Shown here piece after piece: positions 12,598 through 24,790 of a DNA stretch of 64,000 nt. The notes below the pieces were generated by a model that was given only the letters and a program-made list of their open reading frames with translations, was not told the DNA's origin and ran no database searches. The position numbers and the translations under genes are program-made. The DNA is from Styela clava (lineage: Eukaryota > Chordata > Ascidiacea > Stolidobranchia > Styelidae): assembly GCF_964204865.1 (NCBI RefSeq), contig NC_135263.1, forward strand, positions 8,539,426 through 8,603,425, written 5' to 3'. Positions within the stretch are counted from its first letter, which is position 1. Each line of letters opens with the position of its first letter.

Positions 12598-15500
12598 TTA
12601 AAAAACATATGTTTCATCCACCATTGCTATTGCCCAAGCAAATTTGTCACGTTGAGTTTTATTGTAGACTTTCTCAATTGGAACATCCCACTTCTTGCAC
12701 CTTGAAACAAATATAATAAGTTTAATAGAAATTAGTGTTGTATTTAAGGTTACCAAGGTAAAGAATTAAATTAAATAATGATAGCCCAGATAACCAAAAA
12801 AGTTAACACAAATTTCACCGAGTAAAGTGGCATAAAAAGAACAGAATAAAGATTTTGAACATACCAAGCAACACTGATTCGTGGATCTAAGTAATTGAGC
12901 TTAGATGTTCCAAGAGCAATCTCCTTATTTTCTTCCTGAAATTACAAAATAACCGATACATGAAATTACACTGCAATATAAAAAATACAAATCGAATATT
13001 AATGATTATGTTGAACAATTGATATTGCTGAAAATGTATATTGTTCACTATGATATTGTGTCGATGCTATCTTAATATAGCACAAAATGTGCAAACATAC
13101 TCTGTCAGTAGCTTGTACTTCCAATTTGATTAATTGTTCCTGCAGTCTTTCAACCTTTTTCTTTTTAGTTTCATATTTTTTCTTGTTGCTTTCTGTTTTA
13201 TGGTGCTTGAAGTCTGATTTTGCGCTTTTTACTTCCTGTTTGGCATCTGCTATATCGTCTTGTTTCTTTTGTATCTGTAAAGACAGCGATATAAATTTAG
13301 CATTTTTATCTGATATGTCACGATTGACGATTTGAGACAAAATATTAATATAGAGCACAACTATACCCTCTCTCTTGCTCTTTGCATCTGTTCACTAAAA
13401 TTTTTGGGAGCAGCACGTTGATGGTTACAAAGAATAGCTACAGCTCTGTTGCTTCTGTTGTATGAAAGCATACGCCCAGCCAACGTATCATCAGCTGAAG
13501 ATGAAGATATTAGGAAGGTTATTAATTTTACTGCACATTTGCATCAATAACAGACATGGGCAAAATACATCCCGCAGGCTAAATCCGGCACGTTGGGTAG
13601 TTCAATCTGGCCCGCCGATGCAGCCACAACCACACTAAAACAAAATTTTGATGTTGAGCTAAGAAAGATAGCTCAAGGAACGAGGCTCATTGTTTTCCAC
13701 TTTTGCTTCTGTACCAGTGTAAATATTGTTTGAAAAATGTAACTTTTTACGTCACACCTACATCATTACATGGCCCACCAGTCTCTAGATAGGCAAAATT
13801 TTTGGCCCCTGGTCTAAAAACCATGCCCACCCCTGAAATATAAAAATCATGAAATAGACAGTTGATCATTTTAGTAGAATTCTCATTGGTTATAGCCTCG
13901 TTAAAATAAGCATAAACTCACGGTCCGTCAGATCATTAAGTTGTTGCTGCAATGTGATGGAAGCATTATATGTACGGAATACTTTGGCAGTTAATCCGTC
14001 CATTAAACTATTCAGATACTTGTTCAAGTTCGATGTCTGAATAAAAAATAAGAAAAAAATCTTCACTTTTACAGCCATGGTGTATTAAAATTGGCATTAG
14101 GCAGAATGTTTGATGTAATACTTACAGTTAGTCTATCAAATAAATCATCTTCTCCGTCTTTGTTTTCCATGAAAAGATTAACATTTTTAAAAACCTGAAT
14201 AAATATGGAAAAGTAGTTGAAATTGAGTCTACACGAGACAAATTCTTTACCAAATAGTCCTGAAGGGACCTAGCTCTGCCATCCCCCATAAATGTAAATG
14301 ACTTTAATAGAGTCACAGTCAATCTCTTTATATTGCTGCACAGTTTTTTGACTGAAATCATCACGATTCTTACTGAATGAAGTCTAAATTTGAGTAATGA
14401 GTGAGTAGACTTTAGCATCTTAATTTTAATAATATGACAATACCTGTTTAGGAACAGGAACCTTGTTGTAATATCTGATTGAATCTTTTCCGAGAAAGTC
14501 AAATTCAATCACATATTCTTGCATGTCAAGCATTTTATGGGTTTTGATGTGTTCGCATCGGAGTGAGCAACAACCGACAGTATCCGCACCTTCGCCTTCT
14601 TCCTTTTCATTACCTGCTCTCAACGCCAACTAAATGAAGGATAATATATCAGAATCAAAATTATTGCATAAAAACTCCAAAATTTTAATTGTCCACACAC
14701 AAACCTTGTCGATGAAAAATAGAGCCACAGCACGTTGTCTTATTGCCATTTCTTGTGATTTCATGTCTCTCCAATAGTCTTGTCGGATTTTATCGACGCG
14801 ATCTTTAAGTTTTCTGGCAGTCTCGTATTTTTGCCAATCTTTTTCACCCTATAAAAATAACAATCCCTTTACTACACAAAGCTGAATACAACCAAAACAA
14901 TAGGAAACATTCTTATCAGTAAACAACACTTAGAATAGAACAACTTATAATCACAAAGACAAACAAAATCACAAAGTGAAAATTTGCATTATAATCAAAT
15001 ATGCATACTCTCAATTCCACAGAAAAACCTATTATATTTTCTTTAAAGACTTTAATGCAAAAAAATCACCTTGATTCTTGAATTAGCGTTTAGCATGATG
15101 TATTTATTCTGTCCTTGTATGTTTTCAGTCCATGATACTAACCATGTCACAGTGTTGTCATGCCTGACCTCCTTCCACTTCTGTCCAGGAGGAGGTGATG
15201 GAACTTTGGAACCTCTGCATACAAGAGAACAACTTGAATTATAAAAAGTTTCATGAAATTTATTTTTTATATTAAAACACAGATTAACAGCTGAATATAT
15301 TTCACTTGATCGTTCTAACAACCAAAATATTTCTATCATTTACATGATCCTTGAATTCCAAAATTTGCTTGTAAATGGGACTAAACAAACTTACTTGCTG
15401 CAATTTATGATGATATCTTTGGCTTGCAATCTTTTTTTAATTTTACCCATTTTGGGATGGTCCCCGCGTCCTCTAAACAAACTAGGAGGTTCTAATCGGA

Positions 15501-18309
15501 AATTTCCAATCTTTTCTTTATGATTGTCCCACATGCAAAATCCATATTCCTCTTGAATCAAATCTTTTTCTTCTTTTTCTTTCTGTGATGAAATAAAGAG
15601 AATTGATCATTAAAAGCATTCAATATAGTGATTATATTATGGTACTGCAGAAGTATGCATACCAAGATGTCGCACAACCTGAATCCTAGCCGGTAAACAC
15701 ATACTATGTTCAGGTATTGCGCCATCTTGGCGCGCATACTCCTGGAGGTCCGATTATATAAACAAAATTAGACAACTAACCTGCTTTTCTTGCTTTGACC
15801 TCGCTTTTCTTTCTTCCGACTTCATTTTAAAATATTCATTTGTGGCCCGAAAATCACATTTACCTAGATCTGTTATAATCTCCTTTTCCTTGCTGGTCAT
15901 AACCTTGAAAAAAATAAAATGCAATTGTCAATCTCCATTATCTAATTCACCAAAAGTCATCTGTCAATCTCCATTATCTAATTCACCAAAAGTCATCAAT
16001 TCAATAATACATAGTCAGGTGTAAATTACCCAAACAAGAGAGAATTATCAAAGTAAAGTTGACTATCTCAAATTCACTAAATTATAAAACTTTGAAAAGC
16101 TGATAGAAGCATGAATTCCTAATCTAAATTTGATCTATCCATCTATCTTAAAAGTATTCAATACAAACCTTGCGCCAGTCATGAAAAAAATTTTTATTGA
16201 AGATTTCTTTCGAAGTATAATCGTGGTCCAACATTTTAGCATAGAACGTCATTACCTCTTCTGTTTCTGGTTCGAGATGCATCACTTTCCCTACAAAAGC
16301 ATTGATGAAACATCAAGTATTGCTTATTGTATTGGCACAAACTGAGGTTAAAAATAAAATATATGTGATAATGGCTATGATTTGCTGCAGAGTTGTTGCT
16401 TCCAAACTTTCTTACCGCCATATTTGAAAGGAACAGAACTTGGCAGAGGTTCATATTCAGGGGCAAACATTGGTCCTTTGTGTTCAAGAGTTTTCCATTT
16501 AATTCCATCATCAGTATCCTTCTTTTCTTCCCACCACTTCCACTTTGAAGCTGCTTCCTCCTCTTCTTTCATTTTCTTTGTTTTCTTGAAGAAATTAACA
16601 GAATTTAAATATTGTACCAATCCTTGACATTACCTTTTTTATACACATGTATGCCATAATGCATTTCCCCCAATATGAGAGAGCCATAGAAAAATGAACC
16701 TAACATTCTGGACCATATAAAGACGTTGCTTTTAGTCTACAATTGAACACTCACCTTTTTTGTCGGACTAGACAATGTAGAGGAAGGTTCGGCCTTCGTT
16801 TTAACTTTTTTCTAAAATAGAAAATTCATTATGACATAACATTTATTTTAAAATATATCAATAATCAATATCAAATCAATACTAAACCAAATACTTCTCA
16901 TCAATTCTTCCAACGTTGTACAATGTTACAATACTGAAGGAGCCGGGCAATAAAATAAACTGAGATTTCGGTAATGTTAAGCGTAAAACAGACTAAGGCT
17001 ATATCGAATGACCATTTCCTGACTTACAATATTTGGCTTCACATCATTTTCTTCAGCTTTTCGTTTCTTGGCATGTTTTTCCTTTTTCAACTTCTTCTTC
17101 ATTCTATAATTGTTGACATGAAAATTATATTTGATGTATCTGGACATATATCATTCTGGTTAATGAATTTTCAACACATACCTCCTGATTTCTTCATTAT
17201 CTCCATGATTAGTAACCCCTGAATTCTGATGAGGCTAAAAATGAATTCCAAAGTTGTTACGGTATGATATAAATAAATTGCAATTTAATACAAAAATTGG
17301 AAAAATAAAATGCCAAATACAATTTAGTGTTTTCCAAATAAAATTTTGGTTGCCCGCCCCTATTACTAACCTCTCCAGAATCCATTCTTTCTGTTTTAAC
17401 TTGCATAACACCTTGACTGAAAAGAAAACAAAATCTGAGTTAAATAATTGCAAGTCAAGATATGATTGAGGGCAGGGTAGGAAAGTGCCAACCCCTTTAT
17501 TGGCAAATATCAAAACCAAATTCAACTCTATGAAAAAAGAAAAGTATAAACAGGGAAGAAAACACTAAAAATTTATATGACGATCATGGACCAAGATAAG
17601 ATTACTTTCACGAGATAGAATTGATTGCAGATAATTCAACTAATAATGCAATGAGTGATATAATTTACTGGATTCAATTAATACAAAGCATCAGCAAGAA
17701 ACTCAATTTAAAAGATCTTACTCTCCAGCATGATTGGCAGTATGGTGTTCTGGTCGGTGCTCCCTTTTAATTCTTATTCTTTTCCCATCAGGACCAATTT
17801 TTGGTTTTCCATTTGAATCAAGTACATATTTGTGCTTACGATCTTTATCCTGAACAAAATAAATGACTATTATTAATAAGGTGCATGGACAACTTGTCTA
17901 GATTATTTCTTAATACAATTATCTAATAAGGCATGCAGTGATATATCACAGCCATAAAATATTCCAATTGATTTGGATTTCATTTGATTTCGCTGCATAT
18001 TTTATTTATTTTGGGTTTACTCATTTTATAGAATATTGAAGTAGGTATTCATGAATTGAAAGATATCATTAAATCTGAGCTTGTCACTTCAAATCAATTT
18101 CATATATTTCAAAACTCTTCTATTACATACCCTACCTTAAATATCTTCCAGTCCCATTAAAGAATTATATTAATTATTAAAAACAAACAAAATTTAGAGA
18201 ACAATATATCAAAAATAAATTCAACCTTGTGATGCTTATGCTTGTGAGGCGAATGTAATTTCTGTGGTGATGAACCATTCAGTGTTGTTGAGGAGTGTGC
18301 GAGTTCCAT
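12598..18309 (-). CDS. TOP1: DNA topoisomerase I (type IB, nuclear)
   Basis: It relaxes supercoils by a 3'-phosphotyrosine intermediate ahead of polymerases. Coding exons (minus): 18309-18226, 17849-17722, 17416-17371, 17225-17182, 17103-17028, 16811-16755, 16584-16416, 16290-16169, 15903-15781, 15582-15395, 15214-15070, 14848-14705, 14629-14444, 14194-14126, 14036-13922, 13494-13367, 13274-13101, 12935-12865, 12700-12598. Every phase fits and the sum is 723 residues (human 765). The N-terminus is a charged His/Lys-rich tail. The core includes KWKWWEE, then LRAGNEKEE (human R488), FLGKDS (K532), KVFRTYNAS (R590) and LCNHQRA (H632). A Lys/Glu coiled linker precedes the catalytic tyrosine in [10 protein letters not shown] (about residue 681). 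A 5'-UTR intron probably spans 18320-18493 (GTAAGT donor). Introns carry a hAT remnant, a MITE and a 36-bp tandem duplication. Confidence 0.97.
13551..13835. mobile_element. hAT-type non-autonomous element in a TOP1 intron
   Basis: Left end CAGACATGGGCAAAATA and right end TGCCCACCCCTG are imperfect inverted repeats. The interior has CCCGCAGGC and GGCCCGCC blocks, typical of widespread hAT MITEs. No clear target duplication remains. The element lies between the exons at 13367-13494 and 13922-14036. Confidence 0.65.
15641..15752. repeat. Short palindromic MITE in a TOP1 intron
   Basis: The left arm (GAAGTATGCATACCAAGATG) pairs with the right arm (CATCTTGGCGCGCATACTCC), and the segment folds back over most of its length. 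It is related to 30283-30390 and 11183-11305. It sits in the intron between 15582 and 15781 without touching the splice sites. Confidence 0.75.
15926..15997. repeat. Perfect 36-bp tandem duplication
   Basis: Two identical 36-bp units, each starting TGTCAATCTCCATTATC, lie head to tail at 15926-15961 and 15962-15997, just upstream (on the minus strand) of the TOP1 exon at 15781-15903. Perfect identity suggests a recent event. Confidence 0.95.
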
Positions 18310-19464
18310 GGAAAGCAAACTAAAAAGGATTTTAAATTTTATAATTGAAAGATCATTCAGTCATTGCTAATGCAGTCATAAACCCATTAAAAAGTAACAA
18401 AACATTTAAAAATATAGAAATAACATATGCTATTTCACAGCCTTGCTAATAAAGTACGGGTACTGACAGTAGGGCTATTTTCGAATAACTTACCTAATAT
18501 TAACAGTGAATAGTAGACGATCAGCGTCTGTCTTGTCTGTAGAATCAATAGAAAATGACTTCGCAAAGTTTTTTTCTTGGTCGTTGCCCTTGATTCAAAA
18601 ACTGAATGACGACTCCAATGAGTAATGAAACCAAATTCGTAGTTATACACTTCAAGGCAGTGGAGTCGTAACCAACAAAGCAGACAAACGAAGAACCACA
18701 CAAGGCAAACCAGAAGACAGTAATGGCGTTCAAAAAAAAGAACAAGTCCGACAATTTCCGTCTGCGCATGCGCACAGACTTAGCTTCTTTACCTTTTTCT
18801 TTGCCTGTGTTACGCAAACGGGTGTCGCGAGAAAAAAGTTAGAGTCTTTTGTCTGAGTTTAAACCTATGTTTTCGTTCAGATGTGCGCTGAGTTGGCGTG
18901 AGTGCGCTTGTAGTTTTATGAACGCGATTTGTCGATTCACGCAGTGAACACGAATCACCGTACTAACATTCTGAGATAAATTTCAATGTTGCTGCGTGTG
19001 GTCATATGTACATGCAGGGAAATCAAAGTCATTTCACGTTGCAACCAAACCGCATTGTTTCATCGCCAATTTACATATGCAATAAACCCAAACACATTCG
19101 ATTTTTTCTGTTACGAACCTTCCTTTTTACGCATTGACGACATTTAACCACTTATGCATTTCACAGTTAGTTAGAATTATTAAAATCCCATAGATTTTCC
19201 CCACTTATACCATGGAATATCAGACCTCAAGTACAGAGTGCTGTCACCACAATTCCCAGTAATATTATGAAGAATATAAAGCATATATTCAAAGATGTCC
19301 ATACACAATAATTTCATATGTTTTGAACTTGCTTGCTAGTGGTGCAATTGTCCTATACACTGCCTCAAACTATATCTTTTGAATTATTTAGTTGTTCTTA
19401 TCCACTAGCATAAACCTTCTGGCTATTTTAATAACATTGTGGATCTTCTCTCTCATCAAGAACA
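18310..19464. other. Divergent intergenic region TOP1/METTL3
   Basis: The two genes point away from each other. TOP1 5'-UTR sequence extends at least to 18494 and beyond, where a GTAAGT donor ends a non-coding exon. Bases 18730-18960 are richer in G+C and CG and are the likely TOP1 promoter. Just before the METTL3 ATG is a pyrimidine-rich acceptor-like site (19443-19460). No other coding sequence is seen. Confidence 0.6.
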
Positions 19465-22400
19465 ATGTCTTCTGATACTTGGACAAATTTACAAAAGCTG
19501 AAAATGAAACAGGAAAGTTTAAGGGAAAGAATACAAAGAAGAAGACAGGGCCATAAAGGTGTGTTTTCCTTCCAAGACTTGATGGATATTTTTGAGTGAT
19601 TACTATTTTCATGAATTTTACACATTTTGTTTGTCTGTTTTTATAGAAATTTTGGCACAGACTGCAGATTCTACTGCAGCATCGACAGTAAGCAATTCAT
19701 CAGATGTGGCAGATACAGAGGAAAATGTTGACGTTATTGACCCAGGAATTGAGAAAAAATTTCAGCAATATCTATGTCACCATTCACTCACTTTCCCAAT
19801 GCATTCTCTCAATATAATGTCTGGATTCAATAAGGTGTGAACATGATACTTTATTTGCCTCTATATATTTCTAAAAGTCTCAGTATTTGAAGCGCTAGAG
19901 AATGCCATAAGTTTTTAAACTTTTATACATACAAAGGTACAGAGGTATGGTATTTTAGAGAAACGTGCAGCAAAGGTGAAAATTCGAAAAAGTTGTGTAT
20001 TTGAATACTATATAATGTTAATATTAAATCCATATTCCCATGACTTTCTTCTAGCAAGGTTGTTTCACTTTCGATTTATTTATGTATATCGATACAATTT
20101 ATTTTTATTTTCAGATTCTCCAAAGCGTCCCAAAGACCACATCCTTAACTTTGCCTCAAGTTGAACTTCTCTTGAACAAGCAAGAAGCGCAGCGATTTAT
20201 TGAAATTGAATACTCTCAATCAAGTGTAGATAAGTCAAACGAAACTGATTCAAAAATAACCGTTTTGTCTGTGAGCCATGCCAAACTTGCTGCAGTAGCT
20301 GGAGAAATGAAAGAACCAATTTATACAGAAGAAGATATTCGATCAAACATGTCTGCCTCTGAGAAACAAACTAGTGAACGAGAAAAAAATCAAGACAGTT
20401 CCCTGGTAAAGCAAAAACAGGCTGTGAAGCGCCACTCGTCTGATTCAAATCACAACCGAAAGCACAGAAGTGATACGAGACGGCCAGAAAAATCCTCAAA
20501 AACAAATGAGTCTGGAAAAAATAATGAACAGAAAGACTTGGATGATATAGAAGAATTGCTGTCAACTAAATCAGCGAAAGAACAGGACACAAAACGAATC
20601 GCAGAGGAAATTCAAGAACTACTTGGCACTGCCTCCACTAAGGAATTATCGTTAGCGGAAAAATTCCGAACTCTTGGTGGTTCACAGGTGCATATCGAGT
20701 TATTGAACTGTTATTATTTTGATTGGTTTGGCTTTTGACTCCTAAAACGTAGGTGGGAGGGTTAATCCAATGGCTCTAGTGAAATCTTATATTTCAATAC
20801 TATACTGATTTATAATTGTTTTAATCCTGCAAATGCTTAGTCAGCCAATGGGGCGAAATCTAATATACCGCATTGCTAAACAAAGTCACATTTTCAAATA
20901 CTGTTTCACCCGTAGAATCAAGCTGGAATTCTTTGTGGCAGGTTTCTAGTAAAAACTAGCAGTTTGCTGTGATATGTACTGAATTTTTACATACATATAC
21001 CAAAGTCTTCCGTAAATTTCAAATTCTATACTCTTTTTACTACTGAGGCACATGTGATTAGATTAAAAAAAAATTCTGCATACAGGTTAAAGAATTCTGT
21101 CCTCATGGTACACGGTTTGAATGTATGCGGCAACGGAAATCCAATTATTCATGCAGTAAATTGCACTTCAAGAAGTTGATAAAGCCTCACACAGGTGCTT
21201 ACAGTAATTATATAATGACAGAGATAATTTTGCGTGATAGTGGTTATAACAAAAATGATGGCGATTGAGAAATCTATTTCCCATACAAATTTTAAGATTA
21301 TTTTTCCATTCAGATGAATCACTGGGAGACTGCTCTTTCCTCAACACTTGTTTTCATATGGATACATGCAAATATGTTCATTATACTATTGATTACAAGG
21401 GGACAGAACTTGACCCAAGGTATCAAAAAAGAGGAAAGAAAAGAACCGAGTCAAATGAAGATAATAAACTATTGCCAAAACTTGCATCCGATGAAGATTA
21501 TTTGCAAAGGAAAATGCTTCCTCCACAGGTTGGTTTCGTCTCGAGCAAACTTAATCGTACATGACAGTTATATTAATCCTGTTTGTGATCAAAATTTATT
21601 TTATGAAGTTTACATAGACAATATAACAGAAAGTGGCATTTGTCCTCCCAAGTCTTTTTTGTTCATTTTAGTGGGTAACATGTGACATCAGATATCTTGA
21701 TATGTCAGTGCTTGGAAAATTTTCTGTAATAATGGCTGATCCGCCATGGGATATTCACATGGAGTTACCATATGGTACAATGCAAGATGATGAAATGAGA
21801 GCATTAAGAATACAAGATCTATCTGATGATGGCCTATTCTTTTTATGGGTAACAGGAAGGTGAGTGTATCTATGAATAATTGTAAATTTAAAGCCCTTGT
21901 CTTTAATCATGTTACAAAAAATGCCAAGAATATTCATTTTATTGCATTTCATAAGGCAATCAGCTCTTTAAAGTGTTTCGTTGTTTGCTCATAGAGGTAA
22001 GGGTGCAACCATGCTATTACTCTAAGTCCTGACCAAATGATTCAATATACCTTCATATTTATGCTACAGGGCTATGGAGCTGGGAAGAGAACTCTTTGAA
22101 TGCTGGGGGTAAGTTGAAAAGATTTGTTGCTTTTAAAAATGGTGATCCAAATAAAATTAGATTCATAATTGTACAGATACCAGAGATGTGATGAACTCAT
22201 TTGGGTAAAAACCAATCAACTTCAAAGATTAATACGAACTGGAAGAACAGGTCATTGGATAAATCACGGAAAAGAGCATTGTCTGGTATGTCTTCAGCGC
22301 AGAGCGTAAAAGTCCAAGCAACTTCTGCTTGTGTAAAACTCGGTGTTGGAATATCTGCCTGTGATTTCATATAAAACCCGTTATCAAATATGACTGCTGA

Positions 22401-22929
22401 ATTTTTTTCTGATTTGAGTCTATTAAACGTTTTTTCTTCAAGGTATTTTATTTTTAAAATTTTTCTTCCTGCAGGTCGGCATAAAAGGAAACCCTAAAGG
22501 CATCAATACAGGGTTGGACTGTGATGTACTTGTGGCAGAGGTAAATTTGCAATTCTTTAAAACAGAACTCGGCAATATGTTTGAAGGTTACAATTATATC
22601 TTTATATTCGTTGTAGGTAAGAGACACCAGTCACAAACCAGATGAAATCTATGGTATTATAGAAAGGCTTTCTCCTGGCACAAGAAAATTGGAATTATTC
22701 GGCAGGATGCACAATGTACAGCCAAACTGGTAATTATCCTCGATGCATGCACCTTTCTTTATAAGCATTTCTAAACTGTATGATCTTTATTATCTGTTCT
22801 TGCTACAGGGTAACACTGGGAAACCAACTCGATGGAGTGCACTTGGTCGAACCAGACGTTGTTGGAAAATTTAAGCAGAAGTATCCAGATGGGAAAGTCA
22901 CAAAGCCTGCAACCAAATCTTCTAATTGA
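19465..22929 (+). CDS. METTL3: N6-adenosine-methyltransferase catalytic subunit
   Basis: This is the catalytic half of the METTL3-METTL14 complex, transferring methyl from SAM to adenosine in nuclear mRNA. Coding exons: 19465-19558, 19647-19834, 20115-20687, 21086-21194, 21314-21528, 21672-21859, 22070-22108, 22177-22285, 22475-22540, 22617-22729, 22809-22929. All phases agree, giving 604 residues (human 580). The N-terminus [10 protein letters not shown] and the basic stretch RERIQRRRQ match the family. Two CCCH zinc fingers span about 288-350 ([11 protein letters not shown] to [12 protein letters not shown]). The catalytic DPPW motif is at about 416-419, followed by [30 protein letters not shown] and NHGKEHCL. 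The 39-nt exon at 22070 is small but conserved in phase. AATAAA hexamers at 22946 and 22953 lie just past the stop. The start is the first ATG after a strong acceptor-like site. Confidence 0.97.
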
Positions 22930-22932
22930 CAC

Positions 22933-22958
22933 TTTATTTAAAAATAATAAAAAATAAA
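22933..22958. terminator. Overlapping poly(A) signals of two convergent genes
   Basis: Plus-strand AATAAA at 22946-22951 and 22953-22958 serve METTL3. Plus-strand TTTATT at 22933-22938 reads AATAAA on the minus strand and is the first signal after the LSM8 stop (23106). Cleavage downstream of each would make the two 3' ends overlap by tens of bases. Confidence 0.6.
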
Positions 22959-23105
22959 CGCACTGCCTATAGATTTCAGTTCATTAGAATTTCCGCAATC
23001 ACAGATGTTCTTTATGATCAAGATCAGAATTATGCGGAGGTGGAGGAAAGAATTTATCTAATACAGCAGCAATCCATCTATGGTCTGGATCCCTTTTAGG
23101 TTTTG

Positions 23106-24096
23106 TCAATGAACAACAGCATTCAAAGGTGCAGCTTTTATGTTTGCCAGGTCCAGTGAGGAGTCTGTAGCATCGTCTATTTCTCCGACGAGAGCACTGC
23201 AAAAAGTGAGCTTGGTTTTAATACATGTATAGTGGAAGGATATTAGAAGAAACTGCCCATAAATATCCAACTGAACTGAAATTGATGCAATGGCTGCTAA
23301 AATTAGTTTTTAAGTAGCAGTAATATTTGCATGAAAATCACAATACTTTTCTAGTCATGATTTTGCTCTGAAGACGACTTGGCAGCAAATAAGTTCATAC
23401 AACCAATAATTCCTCTACCTATATATGAAAATTGTAAATACCAAATGATCTCTCGTTCTAAAATATTATTTAGATTCCTGTTCAAACTTGGATAAAAAAA
23501 GGGCTTGAAACGCTTGCAAATATTAAATAATATTGGCTTCGCTTTTCAATGCAGATCTGAATAGGACCTTCCCAATGAATAAAAGGCTAGTTGTACTCGA
23601 AAGGGCACGTTGGTAAAAATAATTTAGATTTATATATTTCTTATACAAGTATTTGCAGATTACATAGTAAAGCAACTCACACATTGTCTCCTCGAATAAT
23701 GTATAGTCCAAGCATGACTTGTTCGACACCTTGTGATGATGAAAACACTCTTTCATGACTCTCATCAAGAATAATGTTGACAGTCTGATCAAATCCCTTC
23801 AAAGTTCCAACTATCATTCTTCCATCGCCAGTGATCACAGACACAACATCTAATAAGTTTGTATTAAGGAAAATTTTTACAGAATTACCTTGAACTATAT
23901 ATTCCTGGCACTTATACATACCGTACTAATTAAAACTGAAGATCTAAACAAAACGAACTGTCTATCGAAATACATATAAAGTTAAGTGACTTTTGTCACT
24001 GTAAAGCTATCTTGACGATTGAAATGTTTTATGATCTTCTATTCAATTGCATTTTCAAAGGATACGATTCACAAGAGGCTCAAGCGCCATCGCCAT
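23106..24096 (-). CDS. LSM8: U6 snRNA-associated Sm-like protein LSM8
   Basis: It is the nuclear-specific subunit of the LSM2-8 ring that binds the U6 3' oligo(U) tail and chaperones U4/U6 formation. Coding exons (minus): 24096-24066, 23849-23681, 23196-23106. Phases fit exactly and give 96 residues, the same as human LSM8. The Sm fold is clear: VVSVITGDGRMIVGTLKGFD, NIILDESHERVFSS and GVEQVMLGLYIIRGDN, ending ALVGEIDD...VVH. Exon 1 encodes only MAMALEPLVN plus one base; it corresponds to the human MTSALENYIN exon and was placed from its donor (CGTATCC context, not a perfect consensus). Exon 2 and exon 3 borders are strong (GTGAGT donor). It converges on METTL3 and diverges from TBRG1. Confidence 0.95.
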
Positions 24097-24277
24097 GACG
24101 CCGCTGTCCAATGTGCTCAGATCAGTCGAAATAGGATTGCTCGGCTAGAAGATTCACACAACGCGCCACACTGTCTGACTGTAGCACCGAAACGCACGAT
24201 TTCGATATACTGTAGTGGCCTGTGAGAGGGAGAGAGATTTATTTTACACGAAACGAAATTTGATGCCCACCTGAGGA

Positions 24278-24790
24278 ATGGACCTTTCCCCGAGCATCGA
24301 CTTCCTTGTTTACTTTGTGACATTGGCCAATCAGCAAGATGCAAAAAGTGACGTAACAATGCCCCCTTTTCGCATTCGCTCAGACACTTTTCTCACTCAG
24401 ACAGATTTTCAAGCGCGGTTGTAAACATTACCTCGTTTTCGCGTTTTTGAACTCTATTCGTTAGTTTTCAGTTGTGTTTCGGAAACTTAAATATAAATCA
24501 GATAATTCAATGATCACTCTGTCTTCCTAGGAGTTTTAATTAAATTGCAGTAATAAAAATTAGTTTAGAAATAGCTGTGATAGACTAGCCTGAAATTCTT
24601 TACCGGTACTTTAAAAAAACAAATCGTTGTATGCGATGAATCATAATGATGGTTTAAAACACCTACTCCATTTTACAAGCGCCAACTCGCAAAAGCACTC
24701 CTAAAATAGCCTCGGAAATTTTGCAATGGTAAAGTATAGGAAGAATTTTCCAGGGGTTAAAAGTCGGGGAAAGGTCCATACTTTGGCAAT
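24278..24790. promoter_or_regulatory. Copy A of a diverged repeat upstream of LSM8
   Basis: This block aligns with 40648-41100. The best part runs from CCCGAGCATCGACTT to TAGCTGTGATAG and includes ACATTGGCCAATCAGCAAGA (a CCAAT box in both orientations), TGACGTAACAAT (CRE/ATF-like) and GTAAACATTACCTCGTTTT. It begins 182 bp upstream of the LSM8 ATG, in the LSM8/TBRG1 divergent region. Whether it is a promoter, a transposon fragment or both cannot be decided from sequence. The right border is approximate. Confidence 0.6.

Noticed and set aside
14128-14508. 126-codon minus-strand frame across a TOP1 intron
   Set aside because: The TOP1 protein joins KVPVPKQ directly to VFKNVNLF by a GT/AG intron 14195-14443; the frame only reads through it.
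24066-24066. Non-consensus donor of LSM8 exon 1 as a sign of a wrong model
   Set aside because: The resulting protein has exactly the family length of 96 residues and a matching N-terminus, so the model was kept.
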